Origin: Venturia oleaginea
Taxonomy: Eukaryota; Ascomycota; Dothideomycetes; Venturiales; Venturiaceae
NCBI GenBank assembly: GCA_013176395.1
Contig: JABMLP010000015.1
Span: 992,001-1,056,000 of the forward strand
Length of the DNA stretch: 64,000 nt
Direction of reading: 5' to 3'
Part shown: positions 34,207 to 46,600 of the stretch, one piece after another
Numbering within the stretch: the first letter of the stretch is position 1
How the letters are laid out: each line of letters starts with the position of its first letter
The notes under the pieces: generated by a model
Database searches by the model: none
Seen by the model: only the letters and a program-made list of their open reading frames with translations
Told to the model about the DNA's origin: nothing
Translations under genes and position numbers: made by a program

Positions 34207-36954
34207 ATGTCGAAATTGAAGTCTCTCCTTCCTCGCAGTTTACGACGGTCGCGAAAAGCAATCGATTCTCCAACGGATTTTCGTCAAAACAATGGAATTT
34301 CACATTACGTGGAAAAGGATCCGACGGTCGGGGAGTGGTTTCGAGAAACTACACCCAATGGGAACCAGGTCTTCAACTACATGTCAGGCCTTTTCCCATT
34401 TTCGAGATGGATCTTCTCCTATAACCTGCGATGGTTGCTGGGAGATATGATTGCCGGCATCACAGTTGGCCTAGTCGTGATACCTCAAGGTATGGCTTAT
34501 GCGAAATTGGCTGGACTGCCTGTTCAATTTGGTCTGTATACCTCGTTTATGGGGGCACTGGTCTATTGGTGCGTGTTGCCTAATCATAATTTCACTGCTC
34601 TAACGAGTTGGACTAGGATCTTTGGAACGTCGAAAGACATCAATATCGGTCCCGTAGCGGTCCTCTCGATGGTGACTGGAGCAGTTGTCACAGAGGCGCA
34701 GGAGATTCTTCCAAAAGAGTATGAAAGACATGTGATTGCATCGGCGCTTGCGCTCCTCTCTGGCTGTTTGGTGACTCTGGTCGGTCTGCTGCGCCTTGGT
34801 TGGCTGGTCGACTTCATTGCCTTGCCTGCCGTGAGTGCTTTCATTACAGGTTCAGGTATCACAATCAGTCTTGGCCAAATTCCTACTATGCTAGGAATGA
34901 AAGGCGTGGCTTCTGGTGATCCTGCGTACCTTATTTTCATCCATATTTTCACACATCTACATACTGTGAGATTGGACGCCGCCGCCGGTATCTCAGCGTT
35001 GGTTGCTCTTTATACGATAAAATTCACTTGCGAATGGGCTTCCAAGAAGTGGCTAGCAAGAAGCAAGCTCTTTTTCTTCGTGTCTTGTCTGAGGACGGTT
35101 TTCATTCTGCTCTTATTTACTTTGATAAGTTTCATTGTCAATCATCAGCATCGACAAAAGCCTAAATTCTCACTCATTGGCCATGTCCCAAGTGGTAAGC
35201 ATTTATCATACAAGTATGATTGTACTTTATTAACGACGGCAGGTTTCCGCGATGCCGCCTTACCCAAGATTGATATGCCGCTCATCAAGGCCTTGACGCC
35301 GTCTCTTCCTGCGATCTTCATTGTGCTTTTGATTGAGGTAATTCGCGTCGTAGGCCCGCTGTTATGGCTTTTACTGACTATATCGCTTTTCAGCACATCT
35401 CAATTGCCAAATCTTTTGGTAGAATTAACAACTACACCATAGATCCTTCTCAGGAAATCCTTGCCATCGGTGTCTCCAACGTTCTTGGGCCATTCATAGG
35501 TGCATTTCCGGCTGTAAGCTCGCATCTTTGAATAGACCCCGACTGCTAGCTGACTTCGCAATAGACAGGTTCATTCTCCCGCACGGCCATCAAGTCCAAG
35601 GCTGGCGTCAAGACGCCTTTCGCCGGTGTGATTGCTGCCGGTCTTGTCTTACTCGCGATATATGCCTTGACACCAGTCTTTTCTATGTACCAAATTCTTC
35701 GCTCGCTGCAATTATTGTTCATGCAGTTGGGGATTTGATTACGCCTCCAAGTATACTGATCATGTACTGGAAGATCTCTCCCACGGTAAAAAAATCATCG
35801 TGAAGAGTTCTTTGCGACCGCTAATTGTGTGACAGGATCTCATCATCTTCGTTATCGGACTGGTCGTCATTCTATTCAGCAGTATTGAGAATGGGGTCTT
35901 CGCCATGATTGGACTATCAGCGGTTCTCCTCGTCTTTCGCATGTTTAAAGCACGTGGCCGTTTCATAGGTACAGTTACAATTCAGCTCGAAACCCCAATC
36001 GACGAGAACAACAAGAAGAACAACGAGATGGGTCCATCCGTTTTCGCTGCTCAGAGTGGCTCTATACCAGAATCAATGGCAATGCTGACCTTGGATTCAC
36101 CACGAACAATCTTCTTAACCCTAGGTCATGAAGACGGTTCCAACCCCTCGATCCAAATTGACCAACCCGGTTCCGGCATTTTTATCTACCGCTTCTCACA
36201 AGACTTCAACTATACAAATGCTAACAGCTATATCGATCATCTGCTCACGCATATGATCTCTAATACTCGAGCAACAACCGCCTCAACAGCAAGAAGCAAC
36301 GGCGACCGTCCCTGGAATGATCCCCACCTCAGCAGTTTCGGCAGCAAAGAAAAATCCGAAATTGAAGATGAAGATTCAAGACCAACACTAAAAGCCGTGA
36401 TTCTTGATTTCTCGGCTGTAAATCATGTCGATGTTACGAGTGTGCAATTACTCGTTGATGCGAGGAACCTGTTGGATAGATATGCGAAACCAGATATTGT
36501 ACAATGGCATTTTGCGAATATGCATTCTAGATGGACGAAGAGGGCTCTGGCTGCTGCAGGATTTGGTGTTCCCCCTAAGGAGTCTGGAGATGGAGAGGCA
36601 AAGAAGTGGAAAGCTGTTTATAGCGTTGCTGAACCCATTTCACAGCATCGAGACGATGAAGATGACACAGGAAATTGGAAGGCGCAGAGCAAGAGTAAGG
36701 ATGTTGAAATGGGACCGGTTTGGCATCATGCACGTGAGGAGAGGGAAAGTCGACATAATGTAGATACTATGGCGGCTGGGATTGAGAGTTGGGCTGGGGA
36801 CAGGATTTCTTGTGAGAAGGACAAGGGTGGGGATGTTATGACGGAGAGGGTTGGGGTGGAGAAGGCATCTGTGACTGGGATTAATAGGCCCTTCTTTCAT
36901 ATCAGTTTGGAGGTTGCGCTTAAGTGCGCTAGGGATAATATCGTTGTGGGATAA
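34207..36954 (+). CDS. SulP (SLC26) sulfate permease, one-base frameshift in exon 5
   Basis: Plasma-membrane anion transporter of the SulP family, probably sulfate/proton symport. Six exons: 34207-34568, 34617-35194, 35243-35337, 35394-35513, 35565-35785 and 35836-36954. All junction phases fit only if exon 5 is one base longer. At the TTTT run 35679-35682 the frame must shift by one to go from IYALTPVF to YVPNSSLAAIIVHAVGDLIT; a fifth T would do this. The repaired length would be 831 residues. Family marks: VGLVVIPQGMAYAKLAGLP in the first helices, SAFITGSGITISLGQIP, and a C-terminal STAS domain from about 575 to 735 (AVILDFSAVNHVDVTSVQLL). A long disordered insert sits inside and after STAS. 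As written, translation would stop soon after the run and lose the last helices and STAS. Confidence 0.88.
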
Positions 36955-37272
36955 GTTGGTAAAGCAGCTAAGAATTTTGAAATTGCTAAATTTAGGTGTG
37001 TTCCACATTTTCTCGCAATAATGCTACTACACATCTCGAAGCATCTGTGAAGTCACACGCATCCCCGCATTCTGGCCGTCGATTCCTCCGCAGTGAGAGT
37101 TAATCCTACGTCTGCGTTTCGCTTCCAGGTCAGGCCCGGAGGCCCGCTTCATGGCCGTAAGGGAATGACATCCTGTGAAAGTCCTTTTTCAGAAACTCCT
37201 ACTCCTATGTCCACATATATGCATCATCATGATCTAAGTTGCCACATATACCACTGCCTTTGTTCAACTTTG
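36955..37272. other. short convergent intergenic region
   Basis: Between the 3' ends of the sulfate permease and a coiled-coil gene. Nothing seen. Confidence 0.4.
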
Positions 37273-38064
37273 TCACTGATCTCCAGTATCGGGACCTGCA
37301 GCAGTTTTCGGAGTTGCAAGCTGTTCAAGCCGCTCAGCAATAGACGCCAACGACTCACGGACAGCCGCCTCCTTCTCGAGTTCAGCAATTCGACCACGCG
37401 CAGCCTCCAACTCGGCCTTCATAGCTTCGAGATCTTCTGTAGCTGTGGTGAGAGTGGTAACTTGCTCACGCAATGGCTCCAATTCAGCGATTTGAGTAAG
37501 AGCAGTGACCAACTCAGCCTGGACAGCTCTATGGGCTTCCGCAGTTGTGGTCAGAGTAGCGATTTGCTCTATGCAGGAATCGACTTCGAGGCGTGCGGCT
37601 TCGAGATCTTGAGATGCCTGTAAGACTGAGCCGTCTGTCGCCTCTTTTGCTGACTTGGCTTTTGCTTCCGACTCCTCGCGATCGCTGATAAGAGCACGGG
37701 CTATGGCGAGATCTGCCGCTTGGCCTGTGAAATTGGCGGACAAGGCTTCCTTCTGATTGCGTAGAATCTCCAGGTCTGTCCTTGCGTTTTCGAGGGCGCT
37801 GCGTGTGGTGGACAGAACGGCGGCTTCAGCGGCGCGATTTTCTAGGTCGTCGCCTTCTTTGAATTTGTCGAGCTCAGTTTGTTTGTACCATCTTCCAGCA
37901 TTGACATGCTCGCCGGAGAGCGTGAACTCGTAGAGAGGGGCTTTCCATTGGGTACCTGTCACTGTGCCGACCTGTCTCGTGAATGTTGTTTTCTCGGGTT
38001 TTCTTTTGATGTGTTTGAAGGTGACCTTTTCGCCCACATGGAATTCTGGTGGTTCTGGCTGCAT
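37273..38064 (-). CDS. coiled-coil protein with an SH3-like N terminus, unknown function
   Basis: Single exon, 263 residues, ATG at 38064. Residues about 6-68 form a small beta-rich segment (FHVGEKVTFKHIKRK, GTVTGTQWKAPLYEFTLSG, GRWYKQTELDKF) whose spacing suggests an SH3/KOW-like barrel; this is inference. From about 75 onward it is one long Ala/Glu/Leu coiled coil with repeated phrases of the type LEAARLEVDSCIEQIATLTT and LEAMKAELEAARGRIAELE, then a short Pro/Gly tail. No signal peptide or membrane helix. Intact, and not obviously related in sequence to the broken coiled-coil loci at 2.5-8.2 kb. Confidence 0.7.
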   Translation of the reverse strand: MQPEPPEFHVGEKVTFKHIKRKPEKTTFTRQVGTVTGTQWKAPLYEFTLSGEHVNAGRWYKQTELDKFKEGDDLENRAAEAAVLSTTRSALENARTDLEILRNQKEALSANFTGQAADLAIARALISDREESEAKAKSAKEATDGSVLQASQDLEAARLEVDSCIEQIATLTTTAEAHRAVQAELVTALTQIAELEPLREQVTTLTTATEDLEAMKAELEAARGRIAELEKEAAVRESLASIAERLEQLATPKTAAGPDTGDQ

Positions 38065-38428
38065 ATTTGTTGACTTGGAGGGTTCTGAGTAGTTGAATGA
38101 ATAAAGGGTAGGATGCTTGGAAGACGCCCACTAACAAAAGAGGTGCTCGTGTTGGATTATGTCGGTATGATGAAGCTGTGATTCTTCTGCTCTAGAGACG
38201 CTATGTATAGAGACTTCACATTTTGAAGTCACAGTGTGAACAATGAGGTTGTGTGCTGGCAATGGCCATCTACAAGTCACCTACACTGTGATTGTATTGA
38301 ATATTCCGTGCTGATTGATGACTGGATCGCGGCTAGGAACGCGTAGTATTTGATGATCAATTATTTTCTGTGGCCGCGGCATCCAGTTTCGCGAGTATAT
38401 GCTACAATGATCAGCTTTATCATTGTTC
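38065..38428. other. short intergenic region
   Basis: Upstream of the coiled-coil gene and downstream of the Erg26-like gene. Nothing seen. Confidence 0.4.
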
Positions 38429-39561
38429 CTATCGTTGTGACAATGCTATCTTGCTCACCTTACAGCTTATCTTCACTGCTTCAGGCAATAGTACCCTTGG
38501 TTCGTATCCCAATATCTTTTTCGCCTTACCAATACTGACATATTCCGTTTGGGTAGCATCTTTGATGCTTCCTCGGGTCAAAGGCCCTTCACTCCCCTTG
38601 AACCAATCCACCCACTCTGACACCCACCCCATCCAATGAGCCACCCCAGCAGGAATAGTTACCTCAAATTTCGGCACATGTCCAAAAGCTGCCCACACTG
38701 CGAGACAGAAAGCACGGAAAGTGACGGGCTCTCCATTTGAAATAAAGAAAGCTTCACCAGCTGCTGTGCCAGTAGTGAAAAGATTCTCTAGGGCGAGAAC
38801 ATGCGCATCGGCCACATTAGAAACGTATACGAAGTCCCATAAGTTATTCGCGTCACCGATGATCCAAGGGGTTTCGTTTCTGGCGATGCATTGATAGACG
38901 CTTGGGAGAAAGTTGTAGTCGCCAGGACCGAAAATGACTGCTGGTCTCAGAGCGGTTGTTCTGAATGAGGATGTATTTGCTGCGAGGACTAGATTCTCTG
39001 CTTCTGTCTAACGAGATTGTAAGTGTGTGCTCTGACTTGCTGAAGACGATAAAAAGTGACCTTTGACTGTCCATAAATCAAAGTAGCATGGCCAGTTTGA
39101 GCGCTCTCGTTTTCATTAGGATGATTGCGCGTTTTGTCGTCCATCACAACAGTGCATGAACTTGTGTAGATGAAATTCTCTACTCCAACAGCTTTCGCAG
39201 CTTCTAGGACGTTCTTGGTTCCATTGACATTGATGTTGAATGTTCGGGCTCGGATCTCCTTGTTTGGATTATATCGTGAGCTTCCCACGGTGATGTAACC
39301 TGCGGTATGTATGACAGCAGTAGGCTTTGCGCTCTCGAAGCTGGATAGGACTTGCAGCCCATCTGTAACATCTGTTTCGACGAGTCTGACTTTAGGGCTA
39401 GGCGGCGTCCATGATGTTGGTTTGTGGATATCGAGGATTGTGACCTCCAGGTCGGGATATTTCTCGAGCAATTACCGTACAAGCCAGGATCCCAGAAAGC
39501 CGCATCCGCCGGTCACCAAGATATGTTGTTTGTCCAGCAAAGACGGTGCTTGGGAAGTCAT
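38429..39561 (-). CDS. Erg26-like 3-beta-HSD/C-4 decarboxylase-type dehydrogenase, premature TAA at codon 30
   Basis: Member of the 3-beta-hydroxysteroid dehydrogenase/isomerase family, closest in pattern to the sterol-4-alpha-carboxylate 3-dehydrogenase Erg26 and relatives. Two exons on the minus strand, 39561-39061 and 39007-38429, 359 residues if read through. The Rossmann motif TGGCGFLG is at 17-24, the catalytic YGQSK (YxxxK) near 163-167, and family marks include IHTAGYITVG, FNINVNGTKNVLEAA, RPAVIFGPGD and WDFVYVSNVADAH. Codon 30 is TAA (39472-39474) in GSWLVR-stop-LLEKYPDLEV, where the family has a Gln (RQLLEKYP). The stop is not removable by a good intron. CAA to TAA is a single C-to-T. 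Everything else is intact, so this is either a very recent loss or an error. The substrate may be a sterol or another 3-beta-hydroxy compound. Confidence 0.8.
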
Positions 39562-40251
39562 TTTTGTCCTGGAATTGGTCAAATTTCATCCGAAATGCAT
39601 CAATTCATCGTCTTTGGTACAGGCTCGATACACGATTACAAGGCTCCGCCTGCAAGGTGCAATATGTACCTTGAATTGATGCAGAGAGCGCGTCGACGTA
39701 CTTTGCTATTGCCTGAGCTACCAGCAATGACTAATCCGATGGTTTCGATGAGAAAGAGATCATGTGTGATGAAGAACCACAGTATTTGCCGAGGTTTAGT
39801 GGCTAAGATACTGGGGCGGCCTCCTTCACATTACAAAAGTCATCTTCTCCATTTCCAATACGAACCCTTCACAATTCCACCCAAGGAAGTCTCAGCGACT
39901 TGCTTGGTTCGATACGATCCCAGGATGCTAGATCGGGAGCCAAGATCATATGTAAAGGCATTGGTAGCGACAGCAGAGAGTCTGATCAAGCTTGGGCTGT
40001 TGCAGAAGTTGAATAGAATAATAAATAAAGGAATTAAAGAAGAATTGTTTGCCTATATAATACTCTGCATCACGTGGGTACGCCGGTCTAGGCGTTGCAA
40101 CGCGGCGGCTTAAGCTCCATCAAAGAACAACCAGATTCCAGCCCAACCTCCATCAAATCGCGAATAACACTGTGACTGTTTCCTCCACTCAAACTCACCT
40201 CTCCACAAATACCACCACTCACCTCCACCCACATTTCACGTCTCCGCAAAC
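39562..40251. promoter_or_regulatory. divergent promoter region of Erg26-like gene and RPT4
   Basis: 690-bp spacer between genes transcribed away from each other. No specific element is assigned; long plus-strand frames here are antisense or leader artefacts. Confidence 0.4.
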
Positions 40252-41532
40252 ATGAGCTCGACGGATCCCGAGAGGACTCTTGCGCTCGAAGAATACAAGA
40301 ACAAGCTACTAGAATCAAGAGAATGGGAGGCCAAGCTGAAGGCGTTGCGACTGGAGATCAAGGGTTTGTCGAGGGATTACGACGTTTCAGAGGACAACAT
40401 CAAGGCGTTACAGAGTGTTGGACAGATAATAGGCGAAGTGCTCAAGCAGTTGGACGATGAGAGATGTAAGCTACCATCTGGCTATCACATCAATTACATG
40501 GTCTGACAGCTTCACAGTCATCGTTAAAGCATCTTCCGGTCCCCGATACGTCGTTGGCTGCCGGTCAAAGGTCGACAAGGCCAAACTCAAACAAGGCACA
40601 CGAGTTGCACTCGACATGACTACCCTCACGATAATGCGCATGCTCCCCCGCGAAGTCGACCCTCTCGTCTACAACATGTCTTTGGAAGATCCCGGACAAG
40701 TCAGCTTTGGCGGTATCGGTGGTCTCAATGAGCAGATCCGAGAGTTGCGTGAGGTCATTGAGCTACCACTCAAGAACCCCGAACTCTTCCTGCGGGTCGG
40801 CATTAAACCGCCGAAGGGTGTGCTTTTGTATGGGCCACCAGGAACCGGAAAGACTCTGTTGGCTCGTGCTGTGGCGAGCAGCTTGGAGACCAATTTCCTG
40901 AAGGTCGTCTCTTCAGCCATTGTTGACAAGTACATTGGTGAATCGGCGCGTCTCATCCGTGAGATGTTTGGCTATGCAAAGGAGCACGAACCTTGTATTA
41001 TCTTCATGGACGAAATCGATGCTATCGGTGGTCGTAGGTTCTCCGAAGGTACATCGGCAGATCGAGAAATTCAGCGAACCTTGATGGAATTGCTGAACCA
41101 GCTTGATGGTTTCGACTATTTGGGAAAAACCAAGATCATCATGGCCACGAATCGACCCGATACTCTCGACCCTGCGCTCCTCCGTGCAGGGCGTCTCGAC
41201 AGGAAGATCGAGATCCCCTTGCCAAATGAGGTTGGGCGATTGGAGGTGTTGAAGATCCATGCGCAAGGTGTGCAGGTAGAGGGAGAAATCGACTTCGAAA
41301 GCGTGGTCAAGATGAGCGATGGCTTCAACGGTGCTGATTTGCGAAACGTGGTCACGGAAGCGTAAGTCTGCCCAGCGAGGACATTGAAGTTTATTCACTA
41401 ACACACTACAGCGGTCTCTTCGCAATCAAAGACTACCGAGACGCCATCAACCAGGATGACTTCAACAAAGCCGTGCGCAAGATGGCTGAATCAAAGAAGC
41501 TGGAGGGCAAGCTCGAGTACCAGAAGCTGTAA
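40252..41532 (+). CDS. RPT4: 26S proteasome regulatory AAA-ATPase subunit Rpt4
   Basis: One of the six ATPases of the 19S base that unfold substrates and open the proteasome gate. Three exons, 40252-40465, 40518-41361 and 41412-41532; 392 residues, the usual length. An N-terminal coiled coil (about 8-70) is followed by the OB domain ([20 protein letters not shown]) and the AAA module: Walker A GPPGTGKT at 177-184, Walker B IIFMDEID near 231-239, arginine-finger region ([20 protein letters not shown]), and the C-terminal helical lid ending [11 protein letters not shown]. The [13 protein letters not shown] stretch and the position-specific N terminus match Rpt4 rather than the other Rpt proteins. 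Intact, with standard introns. It converges on NAT9 with only 99 bp between stop codons. Confidence 0.95.
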
Positions 41533-41631
41533 GCAGTTACGGCATTGTCATCTCATGGGTCGAGGTATGCATCAAGGTGTTGGCGTAGTAGGTTTTGGCA
41601 AATAGAAGCGGGTCTAGCGCTGTATAATATT

Positions 41632-42420
41632 CTAGTCTCCATGAAGGGTAGTTGTTATTGACTGGGCTTCTTTTGCCGCTGCAGGGAGTTTGTATAATGC
41701 TACACTTGGTTCCTGCATATCTTTGAACAGTGATGCTGTACCTGCTGGTGACAATCGTAATTCGACCTCGTTGAAGTAATTTGGTTTCGGTGATGTTTTC
41801 GTGAAGCCGACTTTTTCGAAGAGACTGATACTTGTCTGGTTATCGGCATCGATTTTAACTCGCAAGAACTTGAGTGGCGCGTTTTCTTTCCTTGTGTATT
41901 CGAGGAGGATGGCGGAGGTGTTTGTAACAATGTACCAGAGGAAAGTTAGCAGAATGGCTTTACCGTAGCCTTTTCCTCGTGCTGATGGTGTGGCTATCAT
42001 GATTTCGAGTTCGCCAATTACCTGTTTTGGCTCCTTCTCAATGGCGTGAGGTTCTTCATCAACTTCACTCAAGAATAAATTCACATCGCCTATCATCCTT
42101 TCGTCGGAATCATCCAGTCTGCCTTGCACTACTTTCTTTTCCCTCGCCCCATCACCAAATTTCCCTTCCGCTCCCTTTCCTTCCTTCCCTTCAGCGATGG
42201 CAGTAGTGAGTAAACAAGCAATGAACGTCAATTTATCCCCATCTTCCCTCCAACTTTTCTGCATTGCATATTCCTCCTCTATCGATAATGGTTCGGATGC
42301 TGTAAGTTTTTGGAGGTCGGTGTTTTGCATCCACGTGTGGTATTGAGGGACGTGGTGGGGGGAGTAAGGGACTAGGAGGACCTTTGGGGTGGAAAGAGAG
42401 ACGTGGGCATTGAGTTTCAT
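41632..42420 (-). CDS. NAT9: GNAT N-acetyltransferase, NAT9-like
   Basis: Single exon, 262 residues, ATG at 42420. The N-terminal signature is that of N-acetyltransferase 9: VLLVPYSPHHVPQYHTWM, LTASEPLSIEEEYAMQKSW, then KLTFIACL. A charged insert (about 75-105, Lys/Glu/Gly-rich) separates it from the acetyl-CoA site, GDVNLFLSE and the P-loop-like SARGKGYGKAILLTFLWY (R/Q-x-x-G-x-G/A). The fold ends with KIDADNQTSISLFEKVGF and a family-typical FNEVEL strand. NAT9 proteins occur across eukaryotes; in flies the enzyme has been linked to microtubule stability. The target here is unknown. Intact. Confidence 0.85.
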   Translation of the reverse strand: MKLNAHVSLSTPKVLLVPYSPHHVPQYHTWMQNTDLQKLTASEPLSIEEEYAMQKSWREDGDKLTFIACLLTTAIAEGKEGKGAEGKFGDGAREKKVVQGRLDDSDERMIGDVNLFLSEVDEEPHAIEKEPKQVIGELEIMIATPSARGKGYGKAILLTFLWYIVTNTSAILLEYTRKENAPLKFLRVKIDADNQTSISLFEKVGFTKTSPKPNYFNEVELRLSPAGTASLFKDMQEPSVALYKLPAAAKEAQSITTTLHGD

Positions 42421-43689
42421 TGTGCTTGACTTTCTAGAGGTGATCTTCGAATATGCGGGTTTGGTGGTTGGAAGTTGATGCGATTTCGGGCGTTGAGGTG
42501 GCGGATGGGAGTTAACCGTGCCTTTGTAGTTCCAGTGACTGTAGTTGTTGAAATCAAGATTTTGGTTGGGCTTGGAAGATCTTTTGAAAATATGCTTTTC
42601 GATTTGGGGAAGCTCGTCACGTGGACGCCACGAGGTGGTCTCTATCGGGGACCTTTCTACAACTTGAATCGCTCCCAGTAAAAGGTGAAAGGGGGATAGG
42701 CTTGCAAGGAGCTAAATCCTTGCATGGTATATAGTTAATCTCGAGGCTAAGAAATAATTATATCTAAGATCTGAGACTTAAGCCTTATCACTATATACGC
42801 TACCATTGTCACAGGCTATGGCCTAGATTGTGGTTCTCGACTATGCCCTCAACCTTTGGAAACTTCTGGAAGATTCCACAGCCCCACCACCACTGATTAT
42901 AAAACCATGTATTCTAGTCTTTCTCTCTTTTCTTGAAGTTTGTAATACTCGTCAATCAGGATAGTCAATTGAAAAACATATCGACTACGCCTCTCACAAC
43001 CATCTCTATAACTTCTACACTTTCCGAAATCTTTTCTAGAGGAGGAGCCTAATAAGAATATTATAAATTATTTTAGCGGCTAAGAAATATCCCCAAATAA
43101 AGAGCTAAGTTATAAAAAAAAATTATGATAGGAGCGGAAAAGCACGGGGCGAAGAGAGGAATATAAGACGAAAATAAATTGAGTAGTTACCCAAGCTCGA
43201 ACGAGTTTGGTTGGATGGTGAGCTTTTGCCCTTTGGATTTTTCCTTTCGTTTTCCGGTACCAGATGACGAGGCATTGGAATGACGAGGGTGAAGAAGAAA
43301 ATCTCCATTTTCGCTCCCATTTCATGAGGCAACTCATTCACGGCGCTGAATTTAGATCAACGACGATTGGAAGCTGAAGCGCTCTTTTCGTGTGTAGTAC
43401 AGTGAGGCTTGGATTTCAGAAGATAAAAAAGTGGAAAGATAAGTACTCAGCTCGCTCGACTACAACTGGTAGCAATGAAGTACTCTGATGATGCCTTCCC
43501 GTGGTGTATCTGAAATGATTCGAACTCCTTCACCGTATAACGTTGCGCAAACCTCCGACCAGCATTGAAGAAAAGCAATCCACAAACGCCAGGAACCATT
43601 ATCCCATCATAACCTCTACGTCGAGAGAAGCAAGGTAATCCTTTCAGATAGCACTTCAAAGGCCATAAGCGCTCACGAGTGTAGACTCC
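42421..43689. other. AT-rich intergenic region
   Basis: From about 42720 to 43130 the sequence is clearly richer in A and T than its surroundings, with TATA-rich blocks and a phrase GGCTAAGAAAT occurring near 42745 and 43077. No coding potential there. It may be a worn-out repeat. Confidence 0.4.
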
Positions 43690-46600
43690 TCATATCCCAG
43701 CCTTTTTCAGCCTCTTTTTACTTTTCTTCGTCTCTTGACCAGAATTGAAGTCTGCGACCTTGTCAATGCCCTCGATTTTCAAATCACCTCTTCCGGGTCT
43801 GCCAAAAATCTGCAATGGCACTTCTAGGGGTGCCATTTGTCCGAGTCCAACGCCATCTTCAGCCCGGATCTCTACTCTCTGCGCATTTTTGATAATCTCT
43901 GCCACTCCCTTATCGTCAGAAATCTCTTTGCCAGCTTGGTCATGCTCCTCCCTCGTCATCGCTCTGCTTCGCTCGTAAATAGCCTCCTCAACTGTGCCGC
44001 GTAGAATCAAAGTTTCAACAAAGACTGGCTTGGTTTGACCAATTCGATGGGCACGCTTGATAGCTTGTGCTTCTGTATGCGGCTTGAAAGGTGGATTTAC
44101 AAAGAAAACTCTCGAGGCCTTATTGATATTCAAGCCCCAAGCTCCGTGAGCCAGATCCATGAGAAGCACTCGAACAGAATCATCAGTGTCAAATGTGACA
44201 ACGTATTTTGAACGCAAATCTGTTCTGAGATGTCGCGAATAGATCAAATGCTTGACATGCATGAGCTCTAGACATTGTGCGAGGTACCATGCCGTATTGT
44301 CGGAATCATAGAAGACTAGGATCTTCTCTTCCTGTTGCAATGCCATAATTCGACTCAGCAAGTAGCTGACCTTACTGGAAACCGTGCCGATTATGGAAGG
44401 CCTCGCAAGCGGCGAATCGGAAGGAAGATCTCGCTGATCGACAGAGTCTGATCGTTTACGCTTGGTAGCTTTCGTGACAGTGGCTTCGATCAATGGGGTA
44501 GAGGACTTTTCGCTGACGGTTTGACTCGATTCTGTTGGCGCACTCAATTTGTTCCCACTCTTCCTGCTACCTTTGAGCCCAGCTTTGACTCTTTTCTTTG
44601 CCGGTGAGAAATTGCTGTTCAGCTTGTCTCCTCCGTGAAGTCCTGATACTGGAATTCCGATCTTCATTGCTTCTTGGTCTTCCTTCTTTTTGGCATTGAT
44701 CTTTCGCTCCTGCTTGCCAGCTGCAATAACTTCAGTCGTTTCCGCGACTCCAAGTGTTTCAAGGCCCTCCGCAGGATTTTCGTCGAACAGTTGATCATTG
44801 ATGAACCGTTGTGCTGATTTGAGTTGCGTTCCGCCTATCATAGATGGATGGTCATCGCCGTTTAACGACCACGCTTGCATTGAGGAGCTTCCATCCAGCC
44901 ACGAGTCAACGAACATGCCCAACTCGTGGGTTAAGCTCAAAGCGTTCCAAGATTGAGATTCTAAAACCATTCGGGCGAATTCTAGACATCCTTCCAGCCT
45001 GCAGCGATCCTCTTCTGAAGCTTTCGTACCCTCTTTCTGAAGATAGCGTTCTCCAATATCTATAGCAACTTGCACATCCTCGGCTGACCAGCCAGTCCAG
45101 AAAAAGGCACTTCGTCTCAGATTTTGGATCAAGCTGTGACGCGCAGCGACGGCTTTTGGATGGAATAAGTAATCGGAATCCTCTCTTTCACTGGTAACCG
45201 CGTTTCCTGTAATAACCAGGATAAAGAGGTTGATGGTGAAGATGTCGTAGAATGAAGGCTCAAGGAACTTGACCTTATGGTCTAAAGGGGGCAGTGTGAC
45301 GTCTTTGCTCACATCCTCTGGCCGTGTTTTCACGACCAGATTTTCCAGTGTCGTCTCCATACATCTTGAAAACGCGCTGTACGTGCGGCTCTTGGATTCG
45401 TGCCGGAACGCGTAGTCCTCCCACTCTATTTTCTGCCCATTTTCTGTACCAGACCATGGGCGGACGCCGAGGAAATTGGCAGCAAGAATACCGATGCTCT
45501 TAGCTGCGCCATTTGATTCTTCGGCTTTGGAAAAAAGCTTCCGTCGATCCAGAGCGGCTGTGAGTTTCTCCTCCATTGCCGCTGAACTGGAAAACGGTGT
45601 AGTCGCATCAAGTTTTCGTTCGAGCAATGGTGCCCATTCTTCGGCTTCAACGTTTGAAGCTATATCAACATCTACTCCGAAAAGTCTTTCTTTCGCCGGG
45701 GTTCCGCTCACGACCCATCTCCGTTCTGCGGTCACAAGCTCCGTGGCCACTCTTACTGCATTGGTAGCTATTGAAGAAAACTCATGGCCTTCGTCAACAA
45801 TAATGCGTAGGAAATGCAATTGCTTCAAAGGCGAGCAATACACGTCGTCAGGGTTGAAACAGGAGCAGTCCCGTATCCGGCTTGCGCCGATGTAAGGACA
45901 CTGGCATCCCGCACGAACGTTGGTCGCGTTTCTTCCTTGGTCATCAACTCCATCTTTTACCTCTGCTTCGAACCTTGATTTACTGAACAGGATCACATCG
46001 TATTCCATCAAATGTTTTGCAGAAGGCAGTCGATCTCTATTATGCTCAAGTATCAAGGTACGCAGACCGTCTTCGTCGTCGGTAACATGCTTTTGGAACT
46101 CTGATCTCCACTGATGCAGCAAATTACGCGGAACAACAATGATTGTCGCACTACATAGAGCAAGCTGTCGTGGTGGAGGAAGTTCTACGTTTCGTCGGGC
46201 GGATCGTCGAGGCTGATATGGAATCTCATAGCCAGCATGTTCTTCGTCAATTCGAGCAACAATGTGGCTTATATCGATGTCTCTGAACCGAGGTACCCAA
46301 CGATAGTGTGCCTTCAGAGACACCGCTGCTCTATTGGCTGTTGCTGCTGCCATCTGAGATAGACTGCCGACTCGTTCCCGAATGCGAGGTCCGATCATAC
46401 GATCAGGGGGGATCCGGGGCAGATGATGTTTCGTGGCAAGTATCAATGCTAAGCACATGATCGTTTTTCCTAGTCCCATAGACTCGGCCAAAATGCCACC
46501 TCGGATCGATTCATACTGTGGAGGTTCCAGACGAAAAGTGGTCTCTCGTGCGTTGTAGTAAAAGCGCCTACCATCAGGGCTCATTCGGTCTTCAAAGCGC

